Positions 42,679 to 52,182 are shown, numbered from the stretch's first letter. The stretch is 64,000 bases of DNA from Variovorax sp. PAMC26660 (GCF_014302995.1 NZ_CP060295.1:5385501-5449500); one strand, 5' to 3'. Numbers and translations: made by a program. The notes: generated by a model from the sequence alone, not told the origin.

Positions 42679-42774
42679 CGTGCCAATGTATCCATGACAA
42701 TTTTTTGATTGTATTGACTGCAGTGTCTACGATGCCCTCATTCCCATCCCATCCGGCACGGAGAAATCGACCCC

Positions 42775-43392
42775 ATGCACATCGCCATCCTCACCTTCGA
42801 AGGCTTCAACGAACTCGACTCGATCATCGCGCTCGGCATCCTCAACCGCATCAAGAAACCGGGCTGGCGGGTCTCCCTTGCGAGCCCGGCGGCGCGCGTG
42901 CGTTCCATGAACGGCGTGGTGCTCGAAGCGCAGGCCTCGCTGCATGAGGCGAGCGCGGCGGATGCGGTCATCGTCGGCAGCGGCATACGCACGCGAGAGG
43001 TTGTCGCCGATGCGGCGCTGATGGCGCAACTGCGGCTCGACCCTTCCCGTCAACTGCTGGCCGCGCAGTGCTCCGGCACGCTCGTGCTGGCAAAGCTGGG
43101 CTTGCTCGCCGATGTGCCGGCATGCACCGACCTGACGACCAAGCTCTGGGTCGAAGCCGCCGGCGTCTCGGTGCTGAACCAGCCGTTCGTGGCCAGGGGC
43201 AACGTGGCTACGGCGGGCGGTTGCCTGGCTTCGCAGTACCTGGCTGCGTGGGTCATCGCGCGGCTGGTGGGGCTTGATGAAGCGCGCGAGGCGATGCACT
43301 ACGTCGCGCCCGTGGGCGAGAAAGAAGACTACGTTGAGCGTGCGATGCGGAACATCACGCTGTACCTCGAAGCGATGCCCGCGACGGTGTAA
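42775..43392 (+). CDS. DJ-1/PfpI-family protein
   Basis: This 205-residue protein of the class I glutamine-amidotransferase-like superfamily has the nucleophile elbow LAAQCSGTLVLAKLG (Cys) and the early TFEGFNELD segment. Such proteins include isonitrile hydratases, chaperones and glyoxalase III-like enzymes; the specific activity is unknown. It is divergent from the MocR-type regulator gene, which probably controls it. Confidence 0.85.
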   Translation: MHIAILTFEGFNELDSIIALGILNRIKKPGWRVSLASPAARVRSMNGVVLEAQASLHEASAADAVIVGSGIRTREVVADAALMAQLRLDPSRQLLAAQCSGTLVLAKLGLLADVPACTDLTTKLWVEAAGVSVLNQPFVARGNVATAGGCLASQYLAAWVIARLVGLDEAREAMHYVAPVGEKEDYVERAMRNITLYLEAMPATV

Positions 43393-43434
43393 GGCCAGCC
43401 GCATCGCCGGCGCAGCCTGACTACACTGCGCCGG

Positions 43435-44175
43435 ATGAACAGCCCCCCGCCATCGCATCGCGCGAGAGACCGCCTGACCTCCTATTTCTGGAGCGGCGAC
43501 AACCTCCGCAGCCGAAGCGTGAGCGATGTGGTGCTGTCAGCCACGCTCGATGTGCCCGTGCTTCCCGCGCGCCTCATGGCGGATTGCGAAAGGGAGATCG
43601 CCACGCGCCTCACGCTGGAGCCCGGAGACGTCGAGCCCTTGTCCCTGGCGCGCGCACGCACGCGCTGGCCGGACTACAGGCACTGCGTACAGGCCATGTC
43701 CGATTGGACGCACATGCAGGGCCTGCCCGAGGTGCTTGCCGCCAGCGACATTGCGCTCATGGCGTGTCGCGGCGCCAAGTACCACCACGACGGCGCGCAA
43801 TACGGCAGCGCGGCCTTCTGCAATCTCTTCCTGAGCGAGGACAAGGGACTGGACCTGCACTTTCCCTCGTCAGGCCATCGCTTTCCGCTGACGCGGGGCA
43901 CTGCCGTGGTGTTCGATACCGGCCAGCCGCATGCCGTCATCCGGCGCGGCAGCAGCGGCTTCGACGCGGCCGACTTCGCGCCTGACAAGGACTGCACCCA
44001 ACTGTTCCTTACGTGGGAGCTGCCCATCGAAGACGCCCACGTGGCGCGCGTGCTTCAGGTCGCCTTCGATGTCGATCCTTCGACCTCGTCGCAGTTGGAA
44101 GAAGAGGCCGTCTGGGTGAACGGCGAGCGCGCCGTTCTATGCCCCGACTCAGGCCGCTGGTGCAGCGCCGACTGA
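43435..44175 (+). CDS. Putative Fe(II)/2-oxoglutarate-type oxygenase
   Basis: This 246-residue cytoplasmic protein carries YHHDGAQYG (HxD-type pair) and, about 40 residues later, GQPHAVIRRG (distal His followed by Arg), the order of metal and 2-oxoglutarate ligands in that superfamily. The identification rests on this spacing only. The last 121 bases overlap the 3' end of the convergent MerR-ATPase gene. Confidence 0.6.
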   Translation: MNSPPPSHRARDRLTSYFWSGDNLRSRSVSDVVLSATLDVPVLPARLMADCEREIATRLTLEPGDVEPLSLARARTRWPDYRHCVQAMSDWTHMQGLPEVLAASDIALMACRGAKYHHDGAQYGSAAFCNLFLSEDKGLDLHFPSSGHRFPLTRGTAVVFDTGQPHAVIRRGSSGFDAADFAPDKDCTQLFLTWELPIEDAHVARVLQVAFDVDPSTSSQLEEEAVWVNGERAVLCPDSGRWCSAD

Positions 44176-45191
44176 GGCCGCCATGCAATGACCCCCTGCG
44201 TTCGCGCCCGTACCTCGGGAGAGGCCAGGCAGCTCGCGACGGCCTCGTAGCCCGGCGCACCCGGCCATGGATCGACACGGGTCGGAGGGCTGTGATTGGC
44301 AGGGCAGAAGATGATCGACTCGTGCGCGCCGACGGCCGCGAGGTCCAGGATCACACAGGAGCGCGTGAGCAGGAAGAGCGGACGGCCATCAGGCCCACGG
44401 CGACGCAGATGGGCGATGACAGCCTGCTGCGTGGCGTGGTCCAGCCCCTGTTCCACCATGTCGACGACCAGGACGGATGGGCCTTCAGTTTCCAGTCCTG
44501 CAAGCAAGGCGATCAATGCATCGGATGCCGTTGCACCGTCCTCGATGAGCCAGGCCAGGGCTTGATCGACGCGCAGCCTGAGGGCCGGATCGGCATTCAG
44601 TTGCGTTGTTGCGCTGCCGTCTTCCTCCCGCTCCAGACCCAGGAACGCCGCATCCGGCAGAACCTCGGCCAGACGCAAGGCCAGCCGCGTCTTGCCGCTG
44701 CCCAAGGGGCCGACGATGTAGTTCAGCGGCCGTATGTCGCGCAACATGAACGGTTCACCACCCCAGGGCCAGGGCAGCTCGAATTCGACTTCAAGCTTTG
44801 CGGTGGGCGCCAGCAGATGCGTCAATGCCTCGACGGTCGGCGTCTGGCCCCGTGCGAGATCGGCCCGCAGGTTGCGGACCGTCTCGATGGTCCCCGCGAG
44901 CTGACGGGCATGTGCTTCGAGCGTCGTCTGGTGCGCAGCCAACGCGGGCTCCAGTCCCTCGGCGTCGCCATCCAGCACGCGCGCGACCTGGGCGAGGCTG
45001 AGGCCGAGCGCGCGCAGGGCCACGATCTCGGCGCCACGGGCCATCTGCTCGGGGCCATAAGAGCGCCATCCGGCCGCGTTGCGCGCCGGAGCCACCAGCC
45101 CACGCTGCTCGTACAGCCGCAGCGCCTTGGCGGAGACGCCGAGGCGCCTCGCAGCTTCGGCGGGGTTCAGGAATCGGGAGGAAGAGTTCAA
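44055..45191 (-). CDS. MerR-family regulator fused to a P-loop ATPase domain
   Basis: This 378-residue protein has an N-terminal MerR helix-turn-helix (AEAARRLGVSAKALRLYEQR), a dimerisation helix, and then a P-loop domain (YIVGPLGSGKTRLALRLAEV; Walker B-like SVLVVDMVEQGLD). The MerR-ATPase layout is unusual: standard MerR proteins are about 140 residues long. The last about 45 residues are low in structure and overlap the oxygenase gene in antisense, so the original stop may have been lost. An 8-bp inverted repeat just upstream of its start is a probable operator. Confidence 0.8.
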   Translation of the reverse strand: MNSSSRFLNPAEAARRLGVSAKALRLYEQRGLVAPARNAAGWRSYGPEQMARGAEIVALRALGLSLAQVARVLDGDAEGLEPALAAHQTTLEAHARQLAGTIETVRNLRADLARGQTPTVEALTHLLAPTAKLEVEFELPWPWGGEPFMLRDIRPLNYIVGPLGSGKTRLALRLAEVLPDAAFLGLEREEDGSATTQLNADPALRLRVDQALAWLIEDGATASDALIALLAGLETEGPSVLVVDMVEQGLDHATQQAVIAHLRRRGPDGRPLFLLTRSCVILDLAAVGAHESIIFCPANHSPPTRVDPWPGAPGYEAVASCLASPEVRARTQGVIAWRPQSALHQRPESGHRTARSPFTQTASSSNCDEVEGSTSKAT

Positions 45192-45493
45192 GAAAGCACC
45201 TCGATGGGTTGACCGGATATTGCCTTTATCGAGGTGGCCCCAAGGGCCGGGTCAAGTGGGTCCCGGTCACCCGTTCCATCCATGGGCGTTTGCACCGGCA
45301 AGTCAGGCAGCGCCGTTGATGATGAAGGCCGGCAGTGGTGTCTTTCTGCCGGAGTTCGGTTAGGGTGCAGTGGCGCCGCAGCACATTACTGCGGCGCAGG
45401 TGCGTTGGCAACCGGAGCCCGACGCGCCAACGTGGCGCCGGTCGAAAGACGCCGGCGCCGGATTCAAAAAATCAACAACGAGGAAAGACCGAC
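45192..45493. other. Intergenic region with MerR-ATPase operator
   Basis: No gene is seen. It holds the dyad ACCTCGAT/ATCGAGGT next to the MerR gene, a TTGACC box inside the dyad that suits a promoter element, and the leader of the DUF1090 gene. Confidence 0.5.
45198..45235. promoter_or_regulatory. Candidate MerR-type operator
   Basis: ACCTCGAT and its exact complement ATCGAGGT are separated by 22 bases, beginning seven bases upstream of the MerR-ATPase start. MerR proteins bind dyads that span stretched promoters, usually their own. Confidence 0.5.
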
Positions 45494-45889
45494 ATGAAGA
45501 CTGCATACCTTTCATTGATCTTCGTCCTGGCGACGGCTTCGGCTTCGGCGTTCGCCCAGCCGGCGGCCGGCACCTGCGAAGCGAAGCGCCAGGAAATCAG
45601 CAACGACATCGCGGCCGCGCGCGAAAAAGGCCTGACAGAAAAAGTGCGTGGGCTGGAACGCGCGCTCGCCCAGAACCAGCACCACTGCAGCGATGCAAAA
45701 CTGTCGGCGGCCCACGCGAAGAAGGTGCGGGCCGAGGAAAAGAAAGTGGCGCAGCGCCAGCGCGACCTCGACACGGCGCAGCACGATGGCAACGCGAAGA
45801 AGATCGCGCGCCGCCAGGCCAAGCTCGACGAAGCCAAGGCCGAGCTGGAGCGCGTCAAGGCTCAGCCGCCGGGCGCCACCGTCAAGTAG
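45494..45889 (+). CDS. Exported DUF1090-family protein (YqjC-like)
   Basis: This 131-residue precursor has a signal peptide ending ASAFAQ. The mature part is a highly charged, helical DUF1090 domain: CEAKRQEISNDIAAAREKGL with Cys, NQHHCSD, and long Arg/Lys/Ala/Glu helices (EEKKVAQRQRDLDTAQHDGN). YqjC relatives are periplasmic proteins induced by stress, of unknown function. The last 28 bases overlap the 3' end of the protease gene on the other strand. Confidence 0.82.
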   Translation: MKTAYLSLIFVLATASASAFAQPAAGTCEAKRQEISNDIAAAREKGLTEKVRGLERALAQNQHHCSDAKLSAAHAKKVRAEEKKVAQRQRDLDTAQHDGNAKKIARRQAKLDEAKAELERVKAQPPGATVK

Positions 45890-46818
45890 AACGGCATCAA
45901 CGTTCCGGCCACGGGCCGCAACAGCTTGAGCAGCAGCGGTTGCCCATAGCCTTCGCCCGCCAGCCGCTTGAGCAGGTCGGACAGCTGCGCAAGCGGCGTG
46001 CCGTCGCAGCCGACCAAAATGTCGCCGCTGCGCAGCCCGTCGCGCGCCGCGGCCGAGCCGGCCACCACCTCGACCACGCGCAGGCCGGTCGCCACCGGCC
46101 ATTCGTTCTCGCGCACCCAGCGCCGGGGCAGTGCGACAGCCGCGCACTGCACGCCCAGCTTGCCGCGGCGCACGGTGCCATGGCGCATCAGCTCACCCGC
46201 CACCCAGCGCGCGGTGTCGATGGCCACCGCAAAGCTCAAGCCCTGCGCCGAAGGAATCACGGCCGTGTTCACGCCGATGACCTGCGCCGCGCTGTCCAGC
46301 AGCGGGCCGCCCGAGTTGCCGGGGTTGAGCGCCACGTCGGTCTGGATCACGTCTTCGATCATCCGGCCACCGCGCGAGGGCAGGCTGCGGCCCAGCGCGC
46401 TCACGATGCCCGCGGTCACGGTGAAGTCGAAGCCCAAAGGATTGCCGACCGCCACCGCGATCTGGCCGGGCAGCAGGGCGGCCGAGCTTCCGAGCGGCAG
46501 GAAGGCGCCGGGGTTCGACTCGATGCGCAGCACCGCGATGTCGGTCGATGCGTCCATGCCCACGAGGCGGGCGGCGCTTTCGGTGCCATCGGCAAACGCT
46601 GCCCGCAGTTCGCTCGCGCCCTCGACCACGTGCGCGTTGGTCAGCGAAAAGCCATCGGGCGTGAAGAGAAAGCCGGAGCCGCTGCCCTGGCCGCCCGCGT
46701 TGCCGCGCTGCGCCGGTTTGCGGACCTTGATGTGTGCCACCGCCGCGCTGGCGGTGTGCGCCACCTGCGTGACGGTGGCGGAGTAGGAGTCGAGAAGGAA
46801 TTCGTCGCGTGCGCCCAT
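45862..46818 (-). CDS. DegP/HtrA-like serine protease without signal peptide
   Basis: This 318-residue S1C protease has the catalytic triad in TNAHVVEG (His), STDIAVLRI (Asp) and LNPGNSGGPL (Ser), then one PDZ domain (GLRSGDILVGCDGTPLAQL). It begins MGARDEFLLDSYSATV with no signal peptide or membrane segment, so it appears cytoplasmic, unlike DegP. The start has AGAGGTG upstream and no longer frame adds a signal sequence. Confidence 0.87.
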   Translation of the reverse strand: MGARDEFLLDSYSATVTQVAHTASAAVAHIKVRKPAQRGNAGGQGSGSGFLFTPDGFSLTNAHVVEGASELRAAFADGTESAARLVGMDASTDIAVLRIESNPGAFLPLGSSAALLPGQIAVAVGNPLGFDFTVTAGIVSALGRSLPSRGGRMIEDVIQTDVALNPGNSGGPLLDSAAQVIGVNTAVIPSAQGLSFAVAIDTARWVAGELMRHGTVRRGKLGVQCAAVALPRRWVRENEWPVATGLRVVEVVAGSAAARDGLRSGDILVGCDGTPLAQLSDLLKRLAGEGYGQPLLLKLLRPVAGTLMPFYLTVAPGG

Positions 46819-46992
46819 GAAGCACCTCTTTCGGTCGCCTGATCTCCTTGTGAAATGGCGGCGCGCCGGGTGTTTTCAATCCGTGGGAGCTGGGGCTGTC
46901 GCGTCGCGAACAGCCGACCGTGCGGGACCCGCTGTCACCGGTGTTTTCGAAATCAGGACAATGCGCTCGGCCTGACTTGGGAGATTTGGGAG

Positions 46993-47781
46993 ATGAGAGT
47001 GAAAAAAATCAATGCGTGCTTGCGCGGCACAAGGTTCGCGTGGCCCGTTTTTCTGGCCGCAATCGTCGGTGGCTGTGCAACGGGGCAGCCACCTGTCTTG
47101 TCGGACGGTGTACCCGAGAGGCCCGTGCAGAATGACGCGAGGCGATTCTCCGAGGAGGTTCTTCGTGTGGCTGTCGATGCGGGTATCGCGGCACCTCGCC
47201 ATCGGCTGCTGACGCTGAAAAAAACAGAAACCATCGATCCCTCGCAGTGGGGTACTCCGGCCTCGCCGGTGGAAACCCGGAATTTTTCGCCCTACGACAA
47301 GACCGTGCTTCAAGCCATCGAATGTAAAACCGAGCCGAACTCTTCCAGGATGGTTACGCGCGATATCTCATTCCTCGGATTGGTCAATTTGCAGAGCGAG
47401 TCCCGATCGATGACTTTCTTCAGTCGCGCACACCTGACGTCGCTTCAGTTGCAAGGCGATTGGCGTCGAATGGCCATTGGCTCCAGGCTGGAGGTCATTG
47501 CCAGGCTCGATAGCATGGTCGAATCGATCATCACAAAGTTCGATCAGACCTACGCCTATGAGATCGCGTGTCTTGTCGAAAGCGAGCTGCCGGCGAGCGA
47601 TCTGCATCCGGCGTTGCTCGGCGTGGCCAAGAGACTGGGCTGCGCATCGGACAGGCCGCAGAAAGGACGCACGGATGTCTACTTCTACCTTGAGGACTAC
47701 GCATTCGCGGTGCGCCTTGAGACCGCATTCGAAAGCAGACGTCCGACGAAATACCGGATCACTGAAGTTCGCCAGGAATGA
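46993..47781 (+). CDS. Lipoprotein of unknown function
   Basis: This 262-residue lipoprotein has the lipobox AAIVGGCATG after a basic N-terminus, and starts at an ATG with GGGAG upstream. The mature part is mixed alpha/beta, with two Cys pairs in the second half (ECKTEP and IACLVES; LGCASD). No family is recognised. It is divergent from the protease gene. Confidence 0.65.
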   Translation: MRVKKINACLRGTRFAWPVFLAAIVGGCATGQPPVLSDGVPERPVQNDARRFSEEVLRVAVDAGIAAPRHRLLTLKKTETIDPSQWGTPASPVETRNFSPYDKTVLQAIECKTEPNSSRMVTRDISFLGLVNLQSESRSMTFFSRAHLTSLQLQGDWRRMAIGSRLEVIARLDSMVESIITKFDQTYAYEIACLVESELPASDLHPALLGVAKRLGCASDRPQKGRTDVYFYLEDYAFAVRLETAFESRRPTKYRITEVRQE

Positions 47782-47868
47782 GCGGCCGCGACAGCGACGG
47801 CGTGCCCGATCATTGCGGCCGCCGGTCCGCTGCCCTCACAGGTACTGACGCGCAAAGCGGCGCGCGAC

Positions 47869-48498
47869 TCAGGCGCGCTGCTTGAGCGCCAGCACCGACA
47901 GCCCCGCCGCGATGAAGGTCAGGCCCGCGCCCAGGTTCAGCCCGGTGCCCACGCGCGGATGGCGCCGCAGCCATGCCGACATCTTGAAGGCGAAGCATCC
48001 GAGCACCGTGAAGATCAGGGCAGTGAGCGCGGCGAAGATCGCGCCGTAGACCAGCATCTGCAGCGCCACCGGGCCCCGGCCCGCGCTGACGAACTGGGGC
48101 AGGAACGCCAGCACGAACAGGCCCGGCTTCGGGTTCAGCACGTTCGACATCAACCCCGTCAGGAACACCTTGCGCAGCGACTGGTGCGCGCTGGGCTCGA
48201 ACGAGATCAGGTTGCGCGAGGCCAGCGCCTTGTAGCCCAGCCACAGCAGGTACAGCCCGCCCACCGCCTTGACGGCCCAGAACGCCACGGGCGAGGCCTG
48301 GATCACCAGCGACAGGCCCAGCGCCGCAGCCACCGTGTGGCACATGATCCCCAGCCCCGCGCCGATGGAGGACAGCGTGGCCGCCGCCTTGCCCTGGCTC
48401 AGCCCCCGGCTGATCGCCAGGATGTTGTCGGGGCCCGGCGCCATCACGACCACCAGGCAGGCGGCGATGTAGGCGAGGAGAACGTCATGGGGAAACAT
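47869..48498 (-). CDS. LysE/RhtB-family amino-acid exporter
   Basis: This 209-residue inner-membrane exporter has about six transmembrane segments and the family motif VVMAPGPDNILAISRGLSQG near the N-terminus; GLMSNVLNPKPGLFVLAFLP is the second conserved loop. Such carriers export homoserine, threonine or other amino acids; the substrate is unknown. It lies 63 bases behind a lipoprotein hydrolase gene on the same strand. Confidence 0.9.
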   Translation of the reverse strand: MFPHDVLLAYIAACLVVVMAPGPDNILAISRGLSQGKAAATLSSIGAGLGIMCHTVAAALGLSLVIQASPVAFWAVKAVGGLYLLWLGYKALASRNLISFEPSAHQSLRKVFLTGLMSNVLNPKPGLFVLAFLPQFVSAGRGPVALQMLVYGAIFAALTALIFTVLGCFAFKMSAWLRRHPRVGTGLNLGAGLTFIAAGLSVLALKQRA

Positions 48499-48561
48499 GG
48501 GGCTTGTCCTTGATGGGCCGCAGGGGCTGGGCCGGTTGCGCGATTCTGACGGTGTTGCCGT

Positions 48562-50262
48562 TCAGCGGCTGGGCGGCGTTGCCTTGGGCTTGGACGACGG
48601 TTCCCACGAATCGGGCGTGGTCGCCACCAGTGACTTGAAGTTGGTCCACGGCCGGGCGCCCGGCAGCTTGCCCTTGCCCACGATCACCTCCTTGGCATAG
48701 GCCACCATGCGCTCGCGCAGGTAGGTGCGATCGGATTCGGGCCAGGTCTCGATCGAATGCGGCCCACGCGCCAGCACGATCTCCTTCACGCCGCGGATGC
48801 GGTTGTAGGCGGCCACGGTGCCTTCGAGCGATTCGGCGCGGTCCCACAGGCCCTTGCCGAAGAAGGCAGTGGGCCAGCGGTCCATGCCCGCGAGCGTGGC
48901 CGAGTTGGGATAGAACACGATGTGATGGTCCGCCGCCATGCCGCCCAGAAAGAGGTTGCGGTCGGCCAGGTCGGGCGAGTCGCCCACATAGCCCGCGCCG
49001 CTGGCAAACGACGACAGCAGGATCGCACCCCGGATGTTCTTCAGGCCCTTGGGTGGCGTGCAGTTGGGCTCGGGCATGTCGAAGCTGCACTGGGCCACGT
49101 AGTTCCTGGTCATGGCCCAGGCGGTCGACATCGAGCCGCGCGAATAGCCACCGAGCACCAGCGGAATCTCGGTGGACTTCATGCCCGCCAGCAGGCGGCC
49201 CTTGGTGGCGGCCCCCTCGAGCACTTCGCCCGACGGCGTGAGGATGCGCAGGCCGCGCCCGTCTTCCAGTTGCGAGAGTGCGCGGAACACATCCTCGCCT
49301 TGCTCCAGCGTGTTGGTGTCGCTGAAGCCGCCCGACAGGCCTTCGCCGCGCCGGTCGTAGGCCAGCACGTCGTAGCCGGCCTGGTTCAGCGCATACAGGT
49401 TCTCGCGCCACCAGCGCTGGCCCATGGTCTCGGTGGTGGCGTTGGGAAAGCTGACGGGCGTGGTCTTGCCCGTCTTCTCGTCGATGCGGTAGGAGGCTTC
49501 GTCCGGATGCTGGATGGCCGTGAGCTGCCCGCCGCCGCCCGGCGCCATGATCGCCAGCGCGCGCACCTTCTTGCCCTTGCCGTCGTCCACACCCGCGCCT
49601 TCGATGTACCAGCCGCGCAGCTTGATGGGGTCGGTCATCTTCAGGTCGATGCGCTCGAAGGCATCGCGCGGCGCGCTGAACTCGACGATGTACGTGCGGC
49701 CATCGGCCTCGGCAATGCCTTCGCGGTAGGGCGCCTTCGCGAAGAAGGCGGGCCGGCGGATCTGCCGCAGGTCGACCTGGCCTTCGGGATCGATCTTGCC
49801 GGATGGATCGACCACGCCGGTCGAGCGTGTGGCGCGTTCCTTGTTCGGCGGCAGCCAGCGCTGCATCTGCGCATCGATGCGCTTGAAGCACGCCGGGTCT
49901 TCCTTGCAGGCGCGCCAGCGGGCCTTGAGCTTGTCGTCGGTGAATTCGCTGACGTGGTAGTCGCCACCGGCGTAGTCGGTGGGCGTCGGGTTGGCCGTCA
50001 TCATCACCGGCACGCAGACCTTGGTGCCGCTGCCTCTGGGGCCTTGCGGCAGCAGGTAGCCGCCCATCATGGCGTTGCGGTCGGTGCCGACCCAGGCGGT
50101 GCAGTCGGTGGGCGGCGGCTTGCTGTTGGTGGCCTGTCGTTGTGCCTCGCTGGTGGCCGTGCAGCCGGCCAGTGCCATCACTGCGCCAACGCCCAGCAGG
50201 GCCCAATGCGTTGCCGGTTTGCGGAGTGTGGCCATCTTTGTGCGCGTTGCCTTGTGTGTCAT
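48562..50262 (-). CDS. Large alpha/beta-hydrolase lipoprotein
   Basis: This protein of about 566 residues starts at ATG 50262 or 50235; either gives a lipoprotein signal ending LAGCTAT. After about 180 residues the alpha/beta-hydrolase part shows IMAPGGGG (oxyanion region), YDRRGEGLSGG and the nucleophile GGYSRGS. The tail after about residue 450 holds ARGPHSIETWPES, with the likely catalytic His. The substrate is not known; it is larger than most esterases of the family because of the N-terminal domain (ARWRACKEDPACFKRIDAQM). Confidence 0.78.
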   Translation of the reverse strand: MTHKATRTKMATLRKPATHWALLGVGAVMALAGCTATSEAQRQATNSKPPPTDCTAWVGTDRNAMMGGYLLPQGPRGSGTKVCVPVMMTANPTPTDYAGGDYHVSEFTDDKLKARWRACKEDPACFKRIDAQMQRWLPPNKERATRSTGVVDPSGKIDPEGQVDLRQIRRPAFFAKAPYREGIAEADGRTYIVEFSAPRDAFERIDLKMTDPIKLRGWYIEGAGVDDGKGKKVRALAIMAPGGGGQLTAIQHPDEASYRIDEKTGKTTPVSFPNATTETMGQRWWRENLYALNQAGYDVLAYDRRGEGLSGGFSDTNTLEQGEDVFRALSQLEDGRGLRILTPSGEVLEGAATKGRLLAGMKSTEIPLVLGGYSRGSMSTAWAMTRNYVAQCSFDMPEPNCTPPKGLKNIRGAILLSSFASGAGYVGDSPDLADRNLFLGGMAADHHIVFYPNSATLAGMDRWPTAFFGKGLWDRAESLEGTVAAYNRIRGVKEIVLARGPHSIETWPESDRTYLRERMVAYAKEVIVGKGKLPGARPWTNFKSLVATTPDSWEPSSKPKATPPSR

Positions 50263-50362
50263 GAGTCGATGTGTTGCAGCCCGCAATGGTAGGGCGCGGG
50301 CGCTATGTGTCTGTAGGCCGGGTTCGGCGGGTTCAGGCGGCGTTGGAGCACGGCGCGGCGGC

Positions 50363-52177
50363 TCAGGTTCCGCTCGTGGCCGGCGCCACCATGCGCTGCA
50401 GCAAGGGTTGCCGCGCCAGCACCGCATCGCGCGGGCCCGCGTCGAGCACATGGCCGGCCTCCATCACGATCACCGTGTCGAAGCGCTCGAGCAGGCTCAG
50501 GCGGTGGATCGACGCGATCACGCAGGCATTCGGGAACGCGCTGGCGATGCGCTCCAGCACGCGCGCCTCGGTGGCGGCGTCGAGCGCGCTGGTCGGCTCG
50601 TCGAGCAGCAGCAGCGAGCTGCCCTGCGCCGCGAGCACGCCGCGCGCTAGGCACAGGCGCTGGCGTTGCCCGCCCGACAGGTTGAAGCCGCGTTCCGACA
50701 CGGCCGTGTCGAGGTTGCCGTGCGTGGCCTTCAGCACTTCGTCGAAGGTGCTCGTGTGCAGGGCTGCCAGCAGTGCGTCGTCGCTGGCCGATTGGCCGAA
50801 GGCGAGGTTCTCGCGCACGCTGGCCTCGAAGAGTTCGGTCTCTTGCGGGATCAATGTGGCGAGCTGGCGCAGTTGCGGCCAGTCGACCAGCCGGCCATCG
50901 AGCGACAGCGTGCCGCCCTGCGGCGCATAGAGGCCGGCGAGCACGCGCAACAGCGTGCTCTTGCCGCCGCCGCTGGGGCCGACCAGCGCGATGCGCTCGC
51001 CGCGGCGCAGGTTCAGCGACACGTCGTGCAGCCCGCTGCGCGCGGTGGTGGCCGGTCCTTCGGCGGTGGTGTCGCGCGGCGCGTAGTTCCATTGCAGCGA
51101 CCGAACGCCAAGGCTCGTCCACGCCGCATCGGCATCAATCCGCTCGCGCTGCGGCACCTGCTCGGGCGTGGCGGAAATGGCCTCGCTCGACGGCGCCTGC
51201 CAGATCGGCGCCGCGCTGCTGTAGTCGGTGTGCATGCGCGCGAAGAACTGGAAGTTGGCCGCCACCGAGGTCACCACGCCAGCCGCCTGCTGCGCGTACT
51301 GGTAGATCATGAACACCGCGCCCAGCATCACCGCCTGCCCCGGCGTGCGCGCCTGCCACACATAGATCACGACCAGTCCCCAGGTCAATGCCAGGCCCAT
51401 CAGGTCGACCGCGAACCACTTGCCCTCGTTCAGCACCACGGTGCGCTTGAGCGGCAATGAGATCGCCGCCATGCGCCGGCGCAGCAGCAGCCGCGAGGCA
51501 CCCTGCAAGCGCAGGCCGATCACCGTCGATGCGTTGCCCAGGAAATCGAGCAGCGCAGCCACGTAGCGCCGGTCGGCGTCGTTCTCGGCGCGCGCCAGCT
51601 TCATCAGCGCGCGGTCGATGCGCACGATGACAAGGCCGATCAGCACATAGCCCGCCAGCGCGGTCGCGCCACTGGTGCGCGACAGCAAAGCCAGCGCCAC
51701 CAGCGGCCCGACGAAGTTGACGGCGTTGGTGAGCCAGATGAACTGGTTCTGCGCGAAGTCCGCCAGCGCGCGACTGGCCTGGTGCACGCGATGCTGCAAC
51801 TCGCCCGAATGGTGGCCGTCATGCCAGGTCAGCGGCGCGGCGGCAATGCGCGCATAGAGTTCGTCGGCCAATGTCTCGCGCACCTTCATGCCGACATTGC
51901 GCTCGAGGATGCGGCCCGGCCCGTGCAGCACCCACGCGCCGACATACACGGCCGCCAGCGTGCCGATCCAGCGGCCGGCCGTGCCCAGGTCGCTGCGTTG
52001 CAGCGCGTTGATCGCCTGCCCCGCGAGGTAGGGCAACGTGAGGCGGATGATCTGCGAGGTGGCCAGCAGCGCCGTGGCCCCGAGCAACTGCCCGCGTGCA
52101 CCGGCCGCGAAGTGCCACAGCGCGGCATAGAGTTCGAGCATCGCGTTGCGCGGATCGTCTTCTTTCTTCTTCTGCAT
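50363..52177 (-). CDS. ABC transporter, fused permease and ATPase
   Basis: This 604-residue half-transporter has a six-helix membrane domain (about residues 30-330) and a nucleotide-binding domain with Walker A (GPSGGGKST), Q-loop (IPQETELFEA), signature (LSGGQRQRL), Walker B (LLLLDEPTSALD) and H-loop (IASIHRLS). As a homodimer it exports a lipid, peptide or drug. It starts five bases after the alkB stop, so both genes are in one operon. Confidence 0.88.
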   Translation of the reverse strand: MQKKKEDDPRNAMLELYAALWHFAAGARGQLLGATALLATSQIIRLTLPYLAGQAINALQRSDLGTAGRWIGTLAAVYVGAWVLHGPGRILERNVGMKVRETLADELYARIAAAPLTWHDGHHSGELQHRVHQASRALADFAQNQFIWLTNAVNFVGPLVALALLSRTSGATALAGYVLIGLVIVRIDRALMKLARAENDADRRYVAALLDFLGNASTVIGLRLQGASRLLLRRRMAAISLPLKRTVVLNEGKWFAVDLMGLALTWGLVVIYVWQARTPGQAVMLGAVFMIYQYAQQAAGVVTSVAANFQFFARMHTDYSSAAPIWQAPSSEAISATPEQVPQRERIDADAAWTSLGVRSLQWNYAPRDTTAEGPATTARSGLHDVSLNLRRGERIALVGPSGGGKSTLLRVLAGLYAPQGGTLSLDGRLVDWPQLRQLATLIPQETELFEASVRENLAFGQSASDDALLAALHTSTFDEVLKATHGNLDTAVSERGFNLSGGQRQRLCLARGVLAAQGSSLLLLDEPTSALDAATEARVLERIASAFPNACVIASIHRLSLLERFDTVIVMEAGHVLDAGPRDAVLARQPLLQRMVAPATSGT

Positions 52178-52182
52178 GCGTG

